In this document: one piece after another, positions 9,120 to 17,621 of the stretch
How the letters are laid out: the number at the start of each line of letters is the position of its first letter
Numbering within the stretch: the first letter of the stretch is position 1
Translations under genes and position numbers: made by a program
Assembly: GCF_041358175.1 (NCBI RefSeq)
Contig: NZ_JBGKBE010000001.1
Span: 558,001-622,000 of the forward strand
DNA: 64,000 nt
From: Muriicola sp041358175
GTDB taxonomy: Bacteria > Bacteroidota > Bacteroidia > Flavobacteriales > Flavobacteriaceae
Reading direction: 5' to 3'
Notes under the pieces: generated by a model
Databases searched by the model: none
Seen by the model: only the letters and a program-made list of their open reading frames with translations
What the model was told of the DNA's origin: nothing

Positions 9120-9446
9120 ATGAGTGAAACAGTCATAGATACCCAGGAATTAGGAGAAAAAATTGTCAGGGTTCTGAAAACCATATACGACCCGGAAATT
9201 CCGGTGGACATTTATGAACTTGGTCTGATCTACGACGTCTTTGTCAATGAAGACAAGGAGGTAAAAATCCTCATGACCCTTACTTCCCCCAATTGTCCGG
9301 TGGCGGAGACACTTCCCGTTGAAGTTGAAGAAAAGGTAAAATCGCTCGATGTCGTAAAAGATGCCGAGGTTGAAATTACGTTTGACCCCCCCTGGAATCA
9401 GGATTTAATGAGCGAAGAAGCGAAATTGGAATTGGGTCTCCTTTAG
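9120..9446 (+). CDS. MIP18/DUF59 family Fe-S assembly protein (SufT-like)
   Basis: The 108-residue protein belongs to the DUF59 (MIP18, PaaD-like) family. Visible signatures are the DPEIPVDIYELGLIYDV segment, LTSPNCPVAETLP with the conserved cysteine, and the C-terminal FDPPWNQDLMSEEAK. Related SUF-linked members (SufT type) act in maturation of Fe-S proteins. Position directly after sufE, with a 7-base gap, supports this. The precise step is not shown by the sequence. Confidence 0.9.
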   Translation: MSETVIDTQELGEKIVRVLKTIYDPEIPVDIYELGLIYDVFVNEDKEVKILMTLTSPNCPVAETLPVEVEEKVKSLDVVKDAEVEITFDPPWNQDLMSEEAKLELGLL

Positions 9447-9468
9447 ATCTTTCTGATATTTTATCCCG

Positions 9469-9984
9469 ATGTCCGAAGAAATTGTAAACAGAGTTAGTTC
9501 GAGCCCCTTGGTCACTTTTGATCTGGAAAAGTACTATCCGGATGGAAAGCGGATGACACTTGATATCAGTCCGTGGCTCTTTGAGGGAATCATACTCAGG
9601 GAGAAGGAATTCAGGGCTTTTGTAGCTGAACATCCCTGGGAGAAATACAAAGATGCCCATGTGGCTTTGTATTGTTCTTCAGACGCTATAGTACCCGGAT
9701 GGGCATTTATGCTGGTGACCACCAAACTCCAACCTTTTGCCGCTCAAATAGTTCAGGGTGACCTTCAGCTGCTTGAAACGATTCTTTACAAAACTGCAAT
9801 CGATGATCTTGATGTTACCGACTTCACCGATAAACCTGTAATTATAAAAGGATGTTCTAACAAGCCTGTGCCCGCAAACGCCTATATCTGGGCAGCTAAT
9901 AAACTTCAACAGGTGGCCAAAAGTATTATGTACGGAGAGGCATGTTCTTCAGTACCCCTTTATAAAAAGAAAAGTAATAGGTAA
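9469..9984 (+). CDS. DUF2480 family protein
   Basis: The 171-residue protein matches DUF2480, a Bacteroidota family regularly found at the end of suf operons. The N-terminus (NRVSSSPLVTFDLEKYYP), the WLFEGIILREKEFR segment and the internal KGCSNKPVPANAYIWA motif with one cysteine are visible. It has no signal peptide or membrane segment, so it is probably cytoplasmic. Its conserved place with SUF genes suggests a role in Fe-S assembly or in a process dependent on it, but the reaction is unknown. A strong terminator follows 34 bases after the stop. Confidence 0.85.
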   Translation: MSEEIVNRVSSSPLVTFDLEKYYPDGKRMTLDISPWLFEGIILREKEFRAFVAEHPWEKYKDAHVALYCSSDAIVPGWAFMLVTTKLQPFAAQIVQGDLQLLETILYKTAIDDLDVTDFTDKPVIIKGCSNKPVPANAYIWAANKLQQVAKSIMYGEACSSVPLYKKKSNR

Positions 9985-10017
9985 AGGCAGGGCTGCCGAC
10001 TTTTAACAACTATATAA

Positions 10018-10046
10018 AAAAATCCCGGCCTAAAGCCGGGATTTTT
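10018..10046 (+). terminator. Rho-independent terminator of the SUF operon
   Basis: A perfect 12-base stem, AAAAATCCCGGC with GCCGGGATTTTT, closes a 5-base loop (10030-10034) and ends in a T run. It ends the suf operon. The symmetric A/T flanks mean it could also act on the minus strand, but hflX ends more than 240 bases away. Confidence 0.9.
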
Positions 10047-10286
10047 ACTGATTCTACATTCAATACTGTGTATTAAATGTTCAAAACATAATACTTGGTG
10101 TTGATTTGGGGAAATGAACACTAAAGTAGATAGTTCAAGGTAGGATTTGGGGATAAACACTTACACTTAACTACATTGTAAATGTATTGAGGGTACCTCA
10201 GAAGACCAAATTGGTGTTGTCAACCTAGGCGTATTTGTTGTGAAAAATACCAAGGGTAAAAATCCTCGGTGAAATGCACTCATTTT

Positions 10287-11498
10287 CTAATACGCATCCA
10301 GATTTTCGGGATATAAAAAGTTGTTATACGGAAATCTGGTGACATGAATATCCCTCACCGCCCGGTATACTCTTTTTTTGAATTCATCGAGATTTTCTTT
10401 ATTCAGTGCAGAAATAAACAAAGCATTGCCTCCCATTCGCTTCATCCAGGTTTTCTCCCATTCATCAAGGCTCATATGCCTGGATGTTTTTTCAGTAGTC
10501 AGATCATCTTCGGCGATTACCTCTGGTTGGTACAGGTCAATTTTATTAAAGACCATGATGGTCTCCTTATCTGACGAACCAATTTCACTCAACACCTGAT
10601 TTACCGAGTCGATGTGTTCTTCAAAATTAGGATGGGATATATCCACTACGTGTAGGAGCAGGTCGGCCTCCCTGACTTCATCTAGAGTACCTTTAAAACT
10701 CTCCACCAGCTGTGTGGGAAGCTTTCTTATGAATCCTACGGTATCGCTCAATAAAAAGGGCAAGTTTCCTATAACAACCTTCCTGACAGTGGTATCCAGG
10801 GTGGCAAAAAGCTTGTTTTCGGCGAAGACATTGCTTTTACTGATCACATTCATCAGGGTAGATTTACCTACATTGGTATATCCTACAAGGGCTACTCGTA
10901 CCAGGGACCCTCGGTTGCCACGCTGGGTTTCCATTTGCCGGTCTATCTTGGTAAGTTTTTTCTTCAGCAAGGCGATCCTGTCTCGTACAATACGCCGGTC
11001 AGTCTCGATCTCTGTCTCCCCGGGACCACGCATCCCGATACCCCCACGCTGGCGTTCGAGGTGTGTCCATAATCCCGTAAGCCTTGGGAGGAGGTATTCG
11101 TATTGTGCGAGTTCAACCTGAGTTCTGGCATAACTCGTTTTTGCCCTCTGGGCAAATATGTCGAGGATCAGGCCTGTTCTGTCCAGGATCTTACAACGTA
11201 ATTGTTTTTCAATATTTCGTTGCTGAACAGGGGATAGCTCATCATCAAAAATAACAGAACCAATCTCGTTCTCCTTTACATAGGCTTCTACTTCCTGCAT
11301 TTTCCCACTCCCAATATAGGTTTTGGGATTAGGCGTGTCTACGCGCTGAACAAAACGTTTTTCTACCTGTCCCCCGGCTGTATAGGTCAGGAATTCGAGT
11401 TCATCCAGATACTCTGTTACCTTTTCTTCATTCTGTTCCCGGTTGATTACTCCGATAAGAACAGCTTTTTCATATTCTATGGATTTCTTTTCTAGCAT
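10287..11498 (-). CDS. hflX: GTPase HflX
   Basis: HflX is a ribosome-associated GTPase of the Obg-HflX family, linked to ribosome splitting under stress. The 403 residues show an N-terminal HflX domain (TPNPKTYIGSGKMQEVEAYV, IFDDELSPVQQRNIE), the glycine-rich linker RGGIGMRGPGETEIETDRR, then the G domain: G1 GYTNVGKST, G3 DTVGFIRKLP and G4 NKID. Length is typical. It is divergent from the endonuclease/phosphatase gene at 11573 with 74 bases between; a TAGCTTTG element (11515-11522, minus) could be its -7 box. Confidence 0.95.
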   Translation of the reverse strand: MLEKKSIEYEKAVLIGVINREQNEEKVTEYLDELEFLTYTAGGQVEKRFVQRVDTPNPKTYIGSGKMQEVEAYVKENEIGSVIFDDELSPVQQRNIEKQLRCKILDRTGLILDIFAQRAKTSYARTQVELAQYEYLLPRLTGLWTHLERQRGGIGMRGPGETEIETDRRIVRDRIALLKKKLTKIDRQMETQRGNRGSLVRVALVGYTNVGKSTLMNVISKSNVFAENKLFATLDTTVRKVVIGNLPFLLSDTVGFIRKLPTQLVESFKGTLDEVREADLLLHVVDISHPNFEEHIDSVNQVLSEIGSSDKETIMVFNKIDLYQPEVIAEDDLTTEKTSRHMSLDEWEKTWMKRMGGNALFISALNKENLDEFKKRVYRAVRDIHVTRFPYNNFLYPENLDAY

Positions 11499-11572
11499 AC
11501 TCTTTAATATAGTGCAAAGCTACACAATCGCTGCGAAGCTATTTTGTATTTTCGGGATCATATAACAGAGTT

Positions 11573-12571
11573 ATGGCATATTCCTTATTTCGAGGTAAGA
11601 AGAAGCAGGATATTTATACAATAGCGTTCTACAATCTGGAAAATCTGTTTGATACGCGAAATGACCCCCATAAGCTGGATGATGATTTTACCCCAAAAGG
11701 ATTTAAAAAATGGACACCAAAACGATATCGGCGGAAAATCAAGAAATTGTCCAAAACAATTGCTCGACTGGGAAAGAGAACCAGTAAACACCCACCGGTT
11801 CTTGTAGGTCTTGCAGAATTGGAGAATAAACTGGTAATCAAGGAACTACTCAGTACAAAAGCACTCAGGGAAATGGGGTATAAATACGTACACTACGATT
11901 CCCCTGATGAACGGGGTATAGATACCGGACTACTATACCATCCGGGGCATTTTGAAGTCATATCCTCTGAGAATATTCACCTGGACGTAAATAATCCGGA
12001 TGGACGGCCTGATGCCACAAGGGATATTCTATACGTCTATGGAAAGCTCCATGGAGAGCCGCAGCATATATTTGTCAACCATTGGCCTTCAAGACGGGAT
12101 GGGACAACCGAAACCGCATATAAACGTATCAAGGCCGCAAAGACCATCCATAAAAAAATGGAAATGATAGAGGAGGGGGACAGGGATCCTAATTACTTTA
12201 TAATGGGGGATTTTAACGATGGGCCTTTTGATGAAAGTATCAGAACCTTGCTGAGTAATACTGAGCTATTTAACCCTATGGAAAAGTTGATCGGAAGGGA
12301 CAGAGGAAGTGCAAACTACAAACAGCGGTGGTCCCTTTTTGATCAGATCATCTTGTCAAATACCTTTTTCAATAAGGGCTCCCTGCACCATAGTTTTGCA
12401 CACGCCAATATATTTGATGATCATTTATTGAAGGAGTGGCACGGGCGGTACAAGGGCAATCCTTTCAGAACCTATGTAGGTAAGAAATACCTGGGGGGCC
12501 ACAGCGATCATTTCCCAGTCTATATACAACTGAGATTTCGCAAACCCAAAGAACAAGAAACCGGCCACTAG
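11573..12571 (+). CDS. Endonuclease/exonuclease/phosphatase family protein
   Basis: The 332-residue product carries the metal-dependent EEP phosphohydrolase fold. Motifs in order are YNLENLFDTRNDP near residue 22, GLAELENK (metal-binding Glu), NHWPSRRDG, GDFNDGPFDES and the C-terminal GGHSDHFPVYI with the catalytic Asp-His pair. These are the standard catalytic motifs of the DNase I/AP endonuclease/phosphoesterase superfamily. No obvious signal peptide is seen. The actual substrate (DNA, lipid or nucleotide) cannot be told. Its stop overlaps that of the convergent exonuclease gene by 4 bases. Confidence 0.85.
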   Translation: MAYSLFRGKKKQDIYTIAFYNLENLFDTRNDPHKLDDDFTPKGFKKWTPKRYRRKIKKLSKTIARLGKRTSKHPPVLVGLAELENKLVIKELLSTKALREMGYKYVHYDSPDERGIDTGLLYHPGHFEVISSENIHLDVNNPDGRPDATRDILYVYGKLHGEPQHIFVNHWPSRRDGTTETAYKRIKAAKTIHKKMEMIEEGDRDPNYFIMGDFNDGPFDESIRTLLSNTELFNPMEKLIGRDRGSANYKQRWSLFDQIILSNTFFNKGSLHHSFAHANIFDDHLLKEWHGRYKGNPFRTYVGKKYLGGHSDHFPVYIQLRFRKPKEQETGH

Positions 12572-13287
12572 ACCCGGAGGACGTCTTCCTCTGCCAACAA
12601 AGATTCATTTCGCAGCCGGAGGAAAACCTGTGCAACCGTAATCACGTCCCTTTCGCAATATAAAATGATTCGATCCAGGTCTTTATCCTTATAATACACT
12701 TCCCGTACCATACTGCCGTCAATGTCTTCTTTGGGAGAAGGAATCCCCAATACATTTGCCATTAATTTCAGTGAGGTATAGTGTTTAAAATCGCCAAATT
12801 TCCACAACTCCATAGTATCGAGATGGGGTACTTCCCAGGGCTTTTTCCCAAAATGATTGAGCTTTTCGGGCAGGGAGATACCGTGGATGATCATCCGACG
12901 CGCGATATAGGGAAAGTCGAATTCCTTCCCATTATGCGCACAAAGCAGGTATTTTGTTGGTTTGAAGTGGCCTTCCAACAAGGCCCGAAATTCTTTCAGC
13001 AACTTTTCTTCTTCCCCGTGATAAGTAGTAACACGAAATTTCCTCAAGTCGCCTTTCAAATGGAAATACCCTACAGAAATACAGATGATCTTTCCAAATT
13101 CAGCCCATATTCCTGCATTTTCGTAGAATTTTTCAGCAGAAACTCCATCTGCCCTTTTATATTGCGATTTATGGTCCCAAAGCTCTTGCTTGCTCTCGTC
13201 GAGCTGCTCAAATTCGGAAACCTCAGGAACCGTTTCTATATCCAGAAACAAGATGTTCTCGAGATCAATCTTTTGCAGTGTTTTCAT
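12568..13287 (-). CDS. Predicted PolB-like 3'-5' exonuclease
   Basis: From the ATG at 13287 the product has 239 residues and begins MKTLQKIDLENILFLDIETVPE, giving the DEDD exonuclease motif I (DIE). Motif II is in CAHNGKEFDFPYIARRM and motif III in YCERDVITVAQVFLR, matching the predicted 3'-5' exonuclease family related to the PolB proofreading domain. It likely trims DNA or RNA 3' ends in the cytoplasm. A longer frame reaches 13590 but overlaps the next gene's start region and lacks family similarity, so the shorter start is preferred. It ends tail-to-tail with the upstream EEP gene. Confidence 0.85.
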   Translation of the reverse strand: MKTLQKIDLENILFLDIETVPEVSEFEQLDESKQELWDHKSQYKRADGVSAEKFYENAGIWAEFGKIICISVGYFHLKGDLRKFRVTTYHGEEEKLLKEFRALLEGHFKPTKYLLCAHNGKEFDFPYIARRMIIHGISLPEKLNHFGKKPWEVPHLDTMELWKFGDFKHYTSLKLMANVLGIPSPKEDIDGSMVREVYYKDKDLDRIILYCERDVITVAQVFLRLRNESLLAEEDVLRV

Positions 13288-13450
13288 AAAGCATATTGAA
13301 TAATCAGAAAGATATCTCCTTCCACTCAAGATTCCAATAATTAAAGCATAGTGGCATATATATTTCTTACAAAGAGAATGTATTTCCCCGAAACGAACCT
13401 TCATTTTCCATACCCTTACTTCAGAATGCGTATTTTTAAGAAAAAATCGC

Positions 13451-14572
13451 ATGAAATATTTCCATAGTATAGGCTTTTGCCTGCTTGTTTTCCTGGCTAT
13501 TTCCTGTTCCAGGGACAGTTCTCCAGGAACTGAGGAGGAGCAAGTGATACTACCAAATTTCCGTTTGATTGGCGAAGATGAGGCTAACATCTACCAATAT
13601 ACCTACAATTCCAATTCTGAAAGCGGGACGGAGATCAACCTTACCCAGACGCTGGGTGTAGATCCCTTTTATCTGACACTGAGGCAGGTAGCTGAGGTGG
13701 TTTCCTTTTACAGTTTCTCTGCAAATAACTTTTCTCTCATACAACATAATACCCTAACCGGGCAGTCAACTTCCTATCCCAATTTTTATACCGTGTCAGA
13801 TGAACGCTCCATTACATGGGGGACGAATTCAGAGGACCTTTTATTCCTGGGGTATTACAGTCCAAAAGGAAGCCGAAATTTTGGATTGCGGACTCTAGAC
13901 CCTACGAATGGGAGTTTTACGGATCTTTCGCTCGACTTTAATATTCAGCAGGCCTATGATCCTTTGTACTTCCGGCAACGACTTTTTATTACTTATAAGG
14001 ATGAAGCCGGGAATTATAAGATCGTTGTATACAATACTGAAACAAGGAATGTTATGCTTACGCTCGACTATGGCCCGGGTATTCCCAACTTATTAATAGA
14101 TGAATTGGGGAACCTTGGTATTCTTGTAGGGCTGGGCGATTCTAACTTTGTGTATTATGTTCTGGATATAGAAACTTTGAATGAAGTAAACGAGTTTACC
14201 TTTAACTTAAATTCATTTATTCCCCCGGGACCATTACAGGGAGACATTTTTGAAACGACTTTGTATTACACGAATTTCCTGGCTCAGCCTTCTGAAATAC
14301 CATTTGGCCCGGCTTATTTCGACTTTGTGACCAATGAGAATTTCGTTGTGGATATTCTGGGGATCGCGCAGCAGGTAGAATTAGAAACCCAATTTTCCGT
14401 AGCCCTTACCGCTTTGCGCTACTATAATGAAGCTGAGGTTTTCCTGATGGGATATGCCGATGCAAGTTCACAAATCGAGCTCAGGGGTGGGGTGCTTATA
14501 ATATCAAAATCAGGACAATTATTGAGTCGGATAGAGCTGCCTTTTGTCCCAACTTACTTCATAAAGCCGTAA
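13451..14572 (+). CDS. Uncharacterised lipoprotein
   Basis: The 373-residue protein has a lipoprotein signal (hydrophobic residues 7-18, lipobox AISC) and a short acidic linker (SSPGTEEEQ). The remaining sequence is rich in beta-strand patterns with repeated aromatic residues (YQYTYNSNSE, FTYKDEAGNYKIVVYNTET), which suggests a propeller-like fold similar to secreted DUF proteins of Flavobacteriia. No catalytic motif was recognised. It stands alone, divergent from the exonuclease gene and followed by a hairpin. Function unknown. Confidence 0.65.
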   Translation: MKYFHSIGFCLLVFLAISCSRDSSPGTEEEQVILPNFRLIGEDEANIYQYTYNSNSESGTEINLTQTLGVDPFYLTLRQVAEVVSFYSFSANNFSLIQHNTLTGQSTSYPNFYTVSDERSITWGTNSEDLLFLGYYSPKGSRNFGLRTLDPTNGSFTDLSLDFNIQQAYDPLYFRQRLFITYKDEAGNYKIVVYNTETRNVMLTLDYGPGIPNLLIDELGNLGILVGLGDSNFVYYVLDIETLNEVNEFTFNLNSFIPPGPLQGDIFETTLYYTNFLAQPSEIPFGPAYFDFVTNENFVVDILGIAQQVELETQFSVALTALRYYNEAEVFLMGYADASSQIELRGGVLIISKSGQLLSRIELPFVPTYFIKP

Positions 14573-14582
14573 ATTCCCGTTT

Positions 14583-14610
14583 CCGACCGGGTGGTCGGTT
14601 TATATTTCTT
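14583..14610 (+). terminator. Probable terminator after the lipoprotein gene
   Basis: A 6-base GC-rich stem, CCGACC with GGTCGG around a GGGT loop (14583-14598), is followed by TTTATATTTCTTT. It lies 10 bases after the stop at 14572. Confidence 0.5.
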
Positions 14611-14703
14611 TATGAGAGGAGTAGTATTCGCTACTTCAGAAGCAAAGGATTAAAATCATCGATTAAAAGTCACAAAATTGAAATTTTCAGAGAATCGAGG
14701 TTA

Positions 14704-15204
14704 TCATAGAAACCAATTAGTCTGTTCCATAGGGAAGAGGGATTGTTGCTTTGAAGCACTTTCGTGGTTTAAAAGCCATTTTTTCCGTTCTAATCCACCT
14801 GCATAACCTACGAGATCTCCATTACTGCCTATCACTCTGTGGCATGGGACAATGATCCAGAGTGGGTTCTTCCCATTGGCTGCTGCTACCGCTCGAATAG
14901 CTTTGGGATCACCTAATTTTTTAGACAGATCCAGGTAAGAAATTGATTTCCCATAAGGGATTTGAGAAAGTTCTTCCCATACCTTTTTCTGGAAGTCGGT
15001 TCCCTTGGGATTAAGTGGAAGATCAAACTGTTTTCTGCTGCCGCTAAAATATGCCTCCAATTGATAAATGGCATCCTCCAGTTCTTCGGGAATATCTTTA
15101 TTCGGGATTTGCATATGATCTTTTACGCTCACTGAAGATATACCGTGTTGATCACCTTCTATCTGAGCTACTCCAAGGGGGGTCTTTAAATATGCAGTGG
15201 CCAT
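14704..15204 (-). CDS. ogt: Methylated-DNA-protein cysteine methyltransferase
   Basis: The 166-residue protein directly reverses O6-alkylguanine (and O4-alkylthymine) damage by moving the alkyl group to its own cysteine. The acceptor is Cys121 in VPCHRVIGSNG, followed by LVGYAGGLERKKWLLNHE; the FQKKVWEELSQIPYG and AIRAVAAANGKNP segments form the winged-helix DNA-binding part. No Ada-type regulatory domain is fused. It follows the serine hydrolase gene by 55 bases on the same strand. The name ogt is used for the stand-alone form. Confidence 0.92.
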   Translation of the reverse strand: MATAYLKTPLGVAQIEGDQHGISSVSVKDHMQIPNKDIPEELEDAIYQLEAYFSGSRKQFDLPLNPKGTDFQKKVWEELSQIPYGKSISYLDLSKKLGDPKAIRAVAAANGKNPLWIIVPCHRVIGSNGDLVGYAGGLERKKWLLNHESASKQQSLFPMEQTNWFL

Positions 15205-15259
15205 TTTTGTGTGGAGTTGGATGTTTTACAGATTACTGTCAAGGTACAAAAAAGAAGGG

Positions 15260-16537
15260 TTATTGCTGCTCCAGGTATTCGTAAAACAATTGGTGAAGGG
15301 AGGTGCGGATATTCAATTCGTACAATTGTCTGTGGTTCCGACTGGGATAGACCCGGTTTGATAAAAATATAAATACCAATTGGTATTTAGGATCTGCCCA
15401 TACAAAAGTGCCTGTAAATCCACTATGCCCGAAGCTTTCAGCACTTGCGGAAGGCGCAGGATAAGCCTCTGCAATTGCTTTTTGTGCATTATCTAACAGC
15501 GGTTTATCAAAACCAAGCCCTCTTCGGTTATTGTTCTCCGGATACTGAACCCGCGTAAATTCTTTTACGGTCTCTTCGCTAAGATACCGTTGGCCATCGA
15601 GCTCACCATAGTTCTGATACATCTGCATAAAACGATATAGGTCTCTGGCGGTTCCAAACAGACCTGCATTTCCCGATATTCCTCCGAACAAAGATGCATT
15701 TTCATCATGCACCCAGCCCTGAACGAGTGTTTTACGGTAAAGGGTATCAAATTCTGTAGGTATGATCGGGTTGGGAAAGCCCTTCTTTTCAGGCAAGTAA
15801 CCCAGAGACGGGATATTGAGGGGAAACAGGAATTCCTTTTTTAACATATAGGAATAAGAATTTCCGGTTAGATCCTCAATAAGTTTAGGAAAGAGGAGGA
15901 AAGCTAGTCCGGAATATACATATTCCTTCTTCTCGCTCACCTTGGAGTGTTTTATTCTTCTGAAGATCCTGTTTTCAAAAGTATTTCTGACCCAAATATC
16001 CTCATAGGCCTGACTTTGAAAGCGCCGATCAGGCTTTTCCCTAATAAACCTGTGTTTTAACCCTTCTTTGTCCAATACTTCATTTAAAAAGACAATATAG
16101 GGGGTAAGTCCTGCCTGATGACTAAGGATCTCTCTGAGTGTTATCCCTTTTTTGTCTTTTTGATTCCGCCAGGATGGCCAGTATTTTGAAAAAGGAGCGT
16201 CCAGATCGAGGCGTTCTTCTTCCACGAGTTTCATCAAAAGAGGTAATGGCCCGAGAATTTTCGTGAGCGAGGCAAGGTCATAAAAGTCTGTTTTTTGTAC
16301 TGGAAGCAGACTGTCATAGGTGTGAAAGCCATAGGTTTTATGAAAGACGACATTGCCTTTTACCGCCACCAGTATTTGAGCTCCAGGAAAGGCTTTATTT
16401 TTAATACCGTTTGTTATAATAGAGTCTGCCTTGTCTGTTTTAACCTTAAGAAGAACATTTTCAGAGATCTGAGCCCATCCAGCAAATAATATACTAAATA
16501 GTATAATAAATATATAGACAGTGTATCTGGGAACCAT
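15260..16537 (-). CDS. Secreted serine hydrolase, beta-lactamase/PBP4 family
   Basis: The 425-residue product begins with a signal-like hydrophobic segment (residues 7-20, VYIFIILFSILFAGWA). It carries the class C beta-lactamase-like motifs: SxxK as SLTK in YDLASLTKILG, a YxN-like YSGLAF, and a final HSGFTGTFVW in the place of the KTG box. Such proteins include esterases, D-aminopeptidases and penicillin-binding protein relatives, and act in the periplasm. The substrate is not evident. It lies downstream of hemB with a 49-base gap and could be read through from the heme operon. Confidence 0.85.
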   Translation of the reverse strand: MVPRYTVYIFIILFSILFAGWAQISENVLLKVKTDKADSIITNGIKNKAFPGAQILVAVKGNVVFHKTYGFHTYDSLLPVQKTDFYDLASLTKILGPLPLLMKLVEEERLDLDAPFSKYWPSWRNQKDKKGITLREILSHQAGLTPYIVFLNEVLDKEGLKHRFIREKPDRRFQSQAYEDIWVRNTFENRIFRRIKHSKVSEKKEYVYSGLAFLLFPKLIEDLTGNSYSYMLKKEFLFPLNIPSLGYLPEKKGFPNPIIPTEFDTLYRKTLVQGWVHDENASLFGGISGNAGLFGTARDLYRFMQMYQNYGELDGQRYLSEETVKEFTRVQYPENNNRRGLGFDKPLLDNAQKAIAEAYPAPSASAESFGHSGFTGTFVWADPKYQLVFIFLSNRVYPSRNHRQLYELNIRTSLHQLFYEYLEQQ

Positions 16538-16586
16538 ATCCTTTAATCTTGTGGGCTATTGCTTCAGGTTTAACTAGTCGGAATCC

Positions 16587-17576
16587 TTAGTCAAGAAGTA
16601 ACGCCGCCTCCTTGGCAAAATAAGTAGCAATAATATTGGCTCCGGCTCTTTTAATTGAGATAAGTTGTTCAAGCATTACCGAATCGTGGTCTAACCAGCC
16701 TTTCTCAGCTGCCGCCTTCAGCATTGCATATTCTCCGGAAACCTGATATACTGCCAGAGGTACTTCAACGGCCTCTCGCAGATCGCGAACAATATCAAGA
16801 TAACAAAGCCCGGGTTTTACCATAATGATATCGGCACCCTCATCAATATCCATTTCAGCCTCTTTAATGGCCTCCAGGCGGTTTCCCGGATCCATCTGAT
16901 AAGTTTGTTTATCCGGGGGAGCGTCTTGAGTGGCAACAGGAGCCGACTCCAGGGCATCTCGAAAGGGACCATAAAATCCACTGGCGTATTTCGCGGCATA
17001 GCTCATAATCCCTGTATTGGTGAGTTCCTCATCCTCTAATGCCTCCCTGATGATCCTGATCCTGCCATCCATCATATCGCTCGGCGCTACAAAATCGGCA
17101 CCTGCCTGGGCGTGAGAGATGCTCATTTCAGCTAATACTTCGTTGGTAGCGTCATTGAGGATCTGTCCATTGGCAACAATGCCATCATGGCCAAAGGATG
17201 AATAAGGATCGAGAGCAACATCGGTCATTACCAGCATATCAGGACAGGCATTTTTTACAGTTTTGATGGCACGCTGCATAAGACCATGGGTGTTTAGGGC
17301 TTCTGCTCCCGTATTATCTTTGAGATTTTCAGGGATTTTTACGAAAAGCAACACAGAACAAAGTCCCATTTTCCATAATTCCTTTACTTCCTTTTCTAGA
17401 TTGTCGAGGCTTAGTCTGAAATACGAAGGCATAGAAGGAATCTCCTCTTTTACTCCATTACCTTCAACCACAAAAAGGGGTACTAAAAAATCTTCTGTGT
17501 GCAGGGACGTTTCCCTTACCATCTTCCTGATGGATGGGTTGCTTCGTAAAATTCTGTTTCTTCGGAGTGGGTACAT
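16587..17576 (-). CDS. hemB: Porphobilinogen synthase (delta-aminolevulinate dehydratase)
   Basis: HemB condenses two 5-aminolevulinate molecules to porphobilinogen. The 329 residues contain the N-terminal RRNRILRSNPSIRKMVRET, the metal/active-site region TDVALDPYSSFGHDG, SDMMDGRIRIIREAL, the first lysine in AAKYASGFYGPFRDA and the Schiff-base lysine in IIMVKPGLCYLDIV. In the zinc-cysteine position the sequence reads VALDPYSSFGHDG, that is, without the three cysteines of the Zn-dependent type, so a Mg-type enzyme is likely. It is the last hem gene of the operon, 45 bases after phzF-like. Confidence 0.95.
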   Translation of the reverse strand: MYPLRRNRILRSNPSIRKMVRETSLHTEDFLVPLFVVEGNGVKEEIPSMPSYFRLSLDNLEKEVKELWKMGLCSVLLFVKIPENLKDNTGAEALNTHGLMQRAIKTVKNACPDMLVMTDVALDPYSSFGHDGIVANGQILNDATNEVLAEMSISHAQAGADFVAPSDMMDGRIRIIREALEDEELTNTGIMSYAAKYASGFYGPFRDALESAPVATQDAPPDKQTYQMDPGNRLEAIKEAEMDIDEGADIIMVKPGLCYLDIVRDLREAVEVPLAVYQVSGEYAMLKAAAEKGWLDHDSVMLEQLISIKRAGANIIATYFAKEAALLLD

Positions 17577-17621
17577 ATTAAAAGGGAATTTCTATTTAAA
17601 GGTAATGGAATTGAATGTAAT

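Noticed and set aside
10231..10250. GTATTT ... AAATAC repeat downstream of hflX as a terminator
   Set aside because: The arms are short and AT-rich and no convincing T run follows on the minus strand.
10612..11121. 169-codon open frame opposite hflX on the plus strand
   Set aside because: It is the antisense of a highly conserved GTPase; the encoded sequence is Ser/Arg-rich and has no domain.
13288..13590. Extension of the exonuclease frame to 13590
   Set aside because: It runs over the start of the oppositely oriented lipoprotein gene and has no recognisable sequence; the ATG at 13287 directly precedes the exonuclease motif.
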